From the NCBI GenBank assembly GCA_963660435.1, contig CAVKYI010000003.1, positions 1-64,000 on the forward strand: a stretch of DNA of 64,000 bases. Direction: 5' to 3'. The notes under the pieces were generated by a model, which saw only the letters and a list, made by a program, of their open reading frames with translations, was not told the DNA's origin and did not search any database. Source of the stretch: Hallerella sp963660435 (GTDB lineage: Bacteria; Fibrobacterota; Fibrobacteria; Fibrobacterales; Fibrobacteraceae). Below, piece by piece: positions 61,463 to 64,000 of this stretch (positions within the stretch are counted from its first letter, which is position 1; every line of letters begins with the position of its first letter). A program made the translations under genes and the position numbers.

Positions 61463-62749
61463 TCACGCTTTCGGTTCGATGACTTCGAGCCCGCCCATAT
61501 ACGGACGGAGAACTTCCGGGATGACAAGCGAACCGTCTTTTTGCTGGTAGTTGTCGCAGATGCCGACCATGACGCGCGGCGTAGCGAGTCCCGAACCGTT
61601 GAGCGTGTGGACAAAGACGTTCTTGCCGTCGATTTTTGTCTTGATGTTTGCGCGCCGCGCCTGGAAATCTTCGAAGTTCGAGCAGGAGCTGACTTCGAGC
61701 CATTTCTGCTCGACGGGTGCCCAGACTTCCAGGTCGTAGCACTTGGCCGCGCCGAATCCCAGGTCGCCCTTGCAGAGGTTCAGGCGGTGAAACGGCAATT
61801 TCAGCTTTTCGAGCAGCTTTTCGCCAAAGCACGTGAGCTCTTCGTGCATCTCGTAGCTGTTGTCCGGGCGAGAGAAGAAAACCATTTCCACCTTGTTGAA
61901 CTGGTGTAGGCGGAGAAGCCCGCGCGTGTCCTTGCCATAGGAACCCGCTTCGCGGCGGAAGCAGGCGGAATAGGCGCAAATCCGCTTGGGAAGTTCGCTT
62001 TCCGGAATGATTTCGCTAGCGTAGAGATTCGTGAGCGGAACTTCGGCTGTCGGGATGAGGAAGAGATCGTCGTCCTTGTCGCAGCGATACATGTCTTCTT
62101 CGAATTTCGGAAGCTGGCCCGTGCCGCGCATCGTGTTGCGGGTGACCAGATACGGCGGCGTGATTTCCTCGAAGCCGTTTGCGCGGTGTTCGTCGAGGAA
62201 CCACTGGATGAGGGCGCGTTCGAGGCGGGAACCGAGTCCGCGATAGACGGGGAAGCCGTTTCCGGAGATCTTCGCTCCGCGTTCGAAATCGAAGATGCCG
62301 AGCCTTTCGCCGAGAGTCTTGTGATCGACCGGGGTGAAGTCACGGTTCCTGGAATAATAATCGAACGGCAGCGGCCCTTCCTTTTCGACGATGTTTTCGC
62401 TAGAATCCTTGCCTTCCGGTGCTTTCGGCGCGATGTTCGGAACGTGCATCAGCATTTCGGTCTGCTTGAATTCCAGCTCCTTCAGCTTCTTGTCGAGTTC
62501 GTCGATCTTGTCGCCGAGCGCGCGCATTTCCTTGACGGCATCGTCGGCGTTTTCGCCTTTCTTCTTCAGCTCGCCGATACGCTTGGATTCCGCATTGCGC
62601 TCGCTCTTCAGCTTTTCCACTTCGGAAAGCAGTGGACGGCGCACCTCGTCGATGGCGAGAATGTCCTTTAGGCTGACTGTCGTGTATTTCTTTTCTGTTT
62701 CGGCAATGAAATATTCCGGGTTTTCGCGGATTTTACGTATATCGAGCAT
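61463..62749 (-). CDS. serS: Serine-tRNA ligase
   Basis: This class II synthetase charges tRNA-Ser. The 428-residue protein has an N-terminal coiled-coil arm for the tRNA (about 30-110, 'EVEKLKSERNAESKRIGELKKKG' area), motif 1 around 170-195, motif 2 'ACFRREAGSYGKDTRGLLRLHQFNKVEM' area near 265-292, and motif 3 'NGSGLATPRVMVGICDNYQQKDGSL' area near 385-410. Length is typical (420-430). It starts at the ATG at 62749 and is divergent from the LptE-like gene across 63 bases. Confidence 0.97.
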   Translation of the reverse strand: MLDIRKIRENPEYFIAETEKKYTTVSLKDILAIDEVRRPLLSEVEKLKSERNAESKRIGELKKKGENADDAVKEMRALGDKIDELDKKLKELEFKQTEMLMHVPNIAPKAPEGKDSSENIVEKEGPLPFDYYSRNRDFTPVDHKTLGERLGIFDFERGAKISGNGFPVYRGLGSRLERALIQWFLDEHRANGFEEITPPYLVTRNTMRGTGQLPKFEEDMYRCDKDDDLFLIPTAEVPLTNLYASEIIPESELPKRICAYSACFRREAGSYGKDTRGLLRLHQFNKVEMVFFSRPDNSYEMHEELTCFGEKLLEKLKLPFHRLNLCKGDLGFGAAKCYDLEVWAPVEQKWLEVSSCSNFEDFQARRANIKTKIDGKNVFVHTLNGSGLATPRVMVGICDNYQQKDGSLVIPEVLRPYMGGLEVIEPKA

Positions 62750-62812
62750 GAGAAGCCTCGTTAAAGTTTTGTTTTCCCAATAATCTAGCTTTTAGGATTT
62801 ATCTTTTGTAAC

Positions 62813-63310
62813 ATGAATCGTCTAAAAACGCTTTTTTTCCTGATGGTTTCCGCAATTTGCCTTGTCGGCTGTTACAGCTTTACGGCGAGTACGCTTCCCA
62901 GTCATATCCGGACGGTGCAGATCCACGAAGTCGATAACAAGACGCTCGATCCGGTTCTTGGAAACACGCTCCGGGACAGCGTCGTGAATCTTTTCCGGAA
63001 AAACGCGGGTGGCGTCCGTCTGGTCAATGAAGAAGCCGATGCGGATTTCGAGATGACTCTCCTGAGCTATACGAACAAGCCCGAAAACTATACGCGCGGA
63101 TCCGAAGTGGAAACCTACCGCGTAACTCTCCGGGTAAATGTGCGCTTCTACGACAACGTCACCGAGAAGATGATCTACAAGGGAGAAAACCTTTCCGCGG
63201 ACGGAACATACGACGTGCTCCAGAACGAGACGGAAGATCGCCACGGACAGGCGCGCGCCATCCAGAAATTGCAGGACCTGATCGTTGCGAACGCTCTCGC
63301 GAAATGGTAA
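62813..63310 (+). CDS. lptE: LptE-like lipoprotein
   Basis: This 165-residue lipoprotein has lipobox LVGC (Cys near residue 20) and starts the mature part with 'CYSFTASTLPSHIRTVQIHEVDN' area. It then shows 'LGNTLRDSVVNLFRKN' and 'ADADFEMTLLSYTN', the pattern of LptE-family proteins that plug the LptD barrel during lipopolysaccharide export. No lptD is nearby. Length and lipobox agree. Confidence is lower for function than for being a lipoprotein. Confidence 0.8.
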   Translation: MNRLKTLFFLMVSAICLVGCYSFTASTLPSHIRTVQIHEVDNKTLDPVLGNTLRDSVVNLFRKNAGGVRLVNEEADADFEMTLLSYTNKPENYTRGSEVETYRVTLRVNVRFYDNVTEKMIYKGENLSADGTYDVLQNETEDRHGQARAIQKLQDLIVANALAKW

Positions 63311-63384
63311 CGATTTAAAAGATACCGAATCAATTTTGCCGGATGTGGCTATTCTTCGAAAAGATGGTATATTATAGCGGATAG

Positions 63385-63537
63385 ATGAGCAAGGAAAACC
63401 AACATTTTGCGGAAATAATCAGTTGGAACTTTTGGCAGATGGACGGATTGTATTGCAAGATCAAGGATTGGAATCAAGTGGATGCCCGGACGAAAAGGCC
63501 AGGCAAGATTATCCGTTTTGTCGATGCTTTGAAGTAG
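63385..63537 (+). CDS. Possible 50-aa hypothetical protein
   Basis: A short frame (MSKENQHFAEIISWNFW...) with three tryptophans and a basic C-terminus, ending 8 bases before the AlbA_2-domain gene. The ribosome site is weak, and I recognise no family. It may be a leader or partner of the downstream gene, or spurious. An alternative reading of the same stretch in the downstream gene's frame has no ATG. Confidence 0.35.
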   Translation: MSKENQHFAEIISWNFWQMDGLYCKIKDWNQVDARTKRPGKIIRFVDALK

Positions 63538-63545
63538 AGGCTTTT

Positions 63546-64000
63546 ATGACGTTCGACGATATTCTCGCGCTTGAAGAATCCCAGACATTTGATCGAAAGT
63601 CGGTGAACATCGCACCGAGAGATTTGTCCAGTCTTGTCTGTGCTTTTGCCAATGCCGATGGAGGTGTGATAGCTATCGGGATTTCAGACAGGAATCGACG
63701 AATCGAAGGCGTTGATTCGCATCCGGAAAAGATCAATGAGTTGCTGCGGGTGCCGATGGATTTCTGTACGCCAACGGTTTCTTTTGCCTATGAGCTTATT
63801 GACTGCATTGATAGTGACGGGAATAAAAACCATATTCTTCTTTTGCATATCGAAGCAAGTGCGTTTCTTCACGAGAACCAGTCCCGTGATGCTTATGTGC
63901 GAGTTGGAGATAAATCGAAACTTCTTTCTTTTGAAGACAGAATGACGTTGAGCTTTGACAAGGGCTTGAGAACTTTTGAAGATTTTATTGTTCCTGAGTC
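63546..64000 (+). CDS. AlbA_2/Schlafen-type DNA-binding domain protein (3' truncated)
   Basis: The frame runs off the window end after 151 codons. Residues 1-120 match the AlbA_2 (Schlafen) domain: 'EESQTFDRKSVNIAPRDLSSLVCAFANADGGVIAIGISD' area near 9-47 and 'HILLLHIEASAFLHENQSRDAYVRVGD' area near 95-121. Full-length relatives are putative transcriptional regulators or RecG-like ATP-dependent helicase homologues of about 400-500 residues and are often accessory genes. The ATG at 63546 begins the domain directly. Confidence 0.8.
   Translation, partial: MTFDDILALEESQTFDRKSVNIAPRDLSSLVCAFANADGGVIAIGISDRNRRIEGVDSHPEKINELLRVPMDFCTPTVSFAYELIDCIDSDGNKNHILLLHIEASAFLHENQSRDAYVRVGDKSKLLSFEDRMTLSFDKGLRTFEDFIVPE

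Overview
The window looks like a chromosome segment from the Fibrobacter lineage (Fibrobacterota). The best single clue is the GH16 lichenase at 60030-60950. It has the circularly permuted layout known from the Fibrobacter succinogenes 1,3-1,4-beta-glucanase, with the WVEVDIE catalytic block near the N-terminus and the 'DFTLAWTDDFDTFD' segment near the C-terminus. Secreted GH5 and GH9 cellulases, several outer-membrane beta-barrels ending in F or W, serine-rich lipoproteins, a diaminopimelate dehydrogenase and a eukaryote-like IleS fit the same picture. No rRNA, tRNA or CRISPR array was found.

Layout. 1-4454 is an accessory region: an edge fragment, a lipoprotein, an IS30 transposase remnant, and a five-gene XRE / ImmA-IrrE / zinc-ribbon / CdiA-CT-like nuclease / DUF4417 cassette. 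5031-17682 is core: ileS, GH5 cellulase, two outer-membrane proteins, rsmB-fmt, a porin-like protein with a consensus sigma-54 promoter, an M18 aminopeptidase and birA. 17688-19837 is an AT-rich type II restriction-modification pair, followed by a hairpin-rich gene-free stretch. 20207-38841 is core: ubiA-ubiX-menG, a CrtC/AttH-like protein, outer-membrane and lipoproteins, ddh-dut, recD2, a 31-aa COX24-type ribosomal-like protein, yejB-yejE-ATPase peptide importer genes, a DUF975 protein, a solitary vsr and a GH9 cellulase. 38849-43736 is a second AT-rich accessory island. It carries a three-gene ABC-three-component (ABC-3C) conflict system and, divergently, a four-gene overlapping operon (DUF4417, a toxin-like protein, a 127-aa unknown and a KptA/Tpt1 RNA 2'-phosphotransferase). 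43775-51959 is folE, gltB-gltD and a NifA-type sigma-54 activator. 52055-58644 holds a HIRAN-like protein flanked by twin operators, then metal and redox genes: an unusual P1B ATPase with DUF6110, flavodoxin, a ZIP transporter, and NicO with DUF1007. 58690-62749 is the lichenase-GntR operon, a REP-like repeat and serS. The end holds an LptE-like lipoprotein and a truncated AlbA_2/Schlafen-domain gene.

How the genes work together. Plant-wall glucan hydrolysis (GH5, GH9, GH16) is served by outer-membrane and lipoprotein genes. GH5 and GH9 share a C-terminal module resembling a type IX secretion sorting domain. Nitrogen assimilation (gltBD) sits next to a sigma-54 activator, and a porin 35 kb away carries the only clear -24/-12 promoter I saw. 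Defence or conflict functions are confined to AT-rich islands inserted between core genes. DUF4417 occurs twice, each time beside a small protein with a glycine-rich MGG/MGS start that looks like a stand-alone toxin module. That arrangement, together with the ABC-3C operon across a 10-bp tandem repeat, is the best candidate here for an undescribed system.
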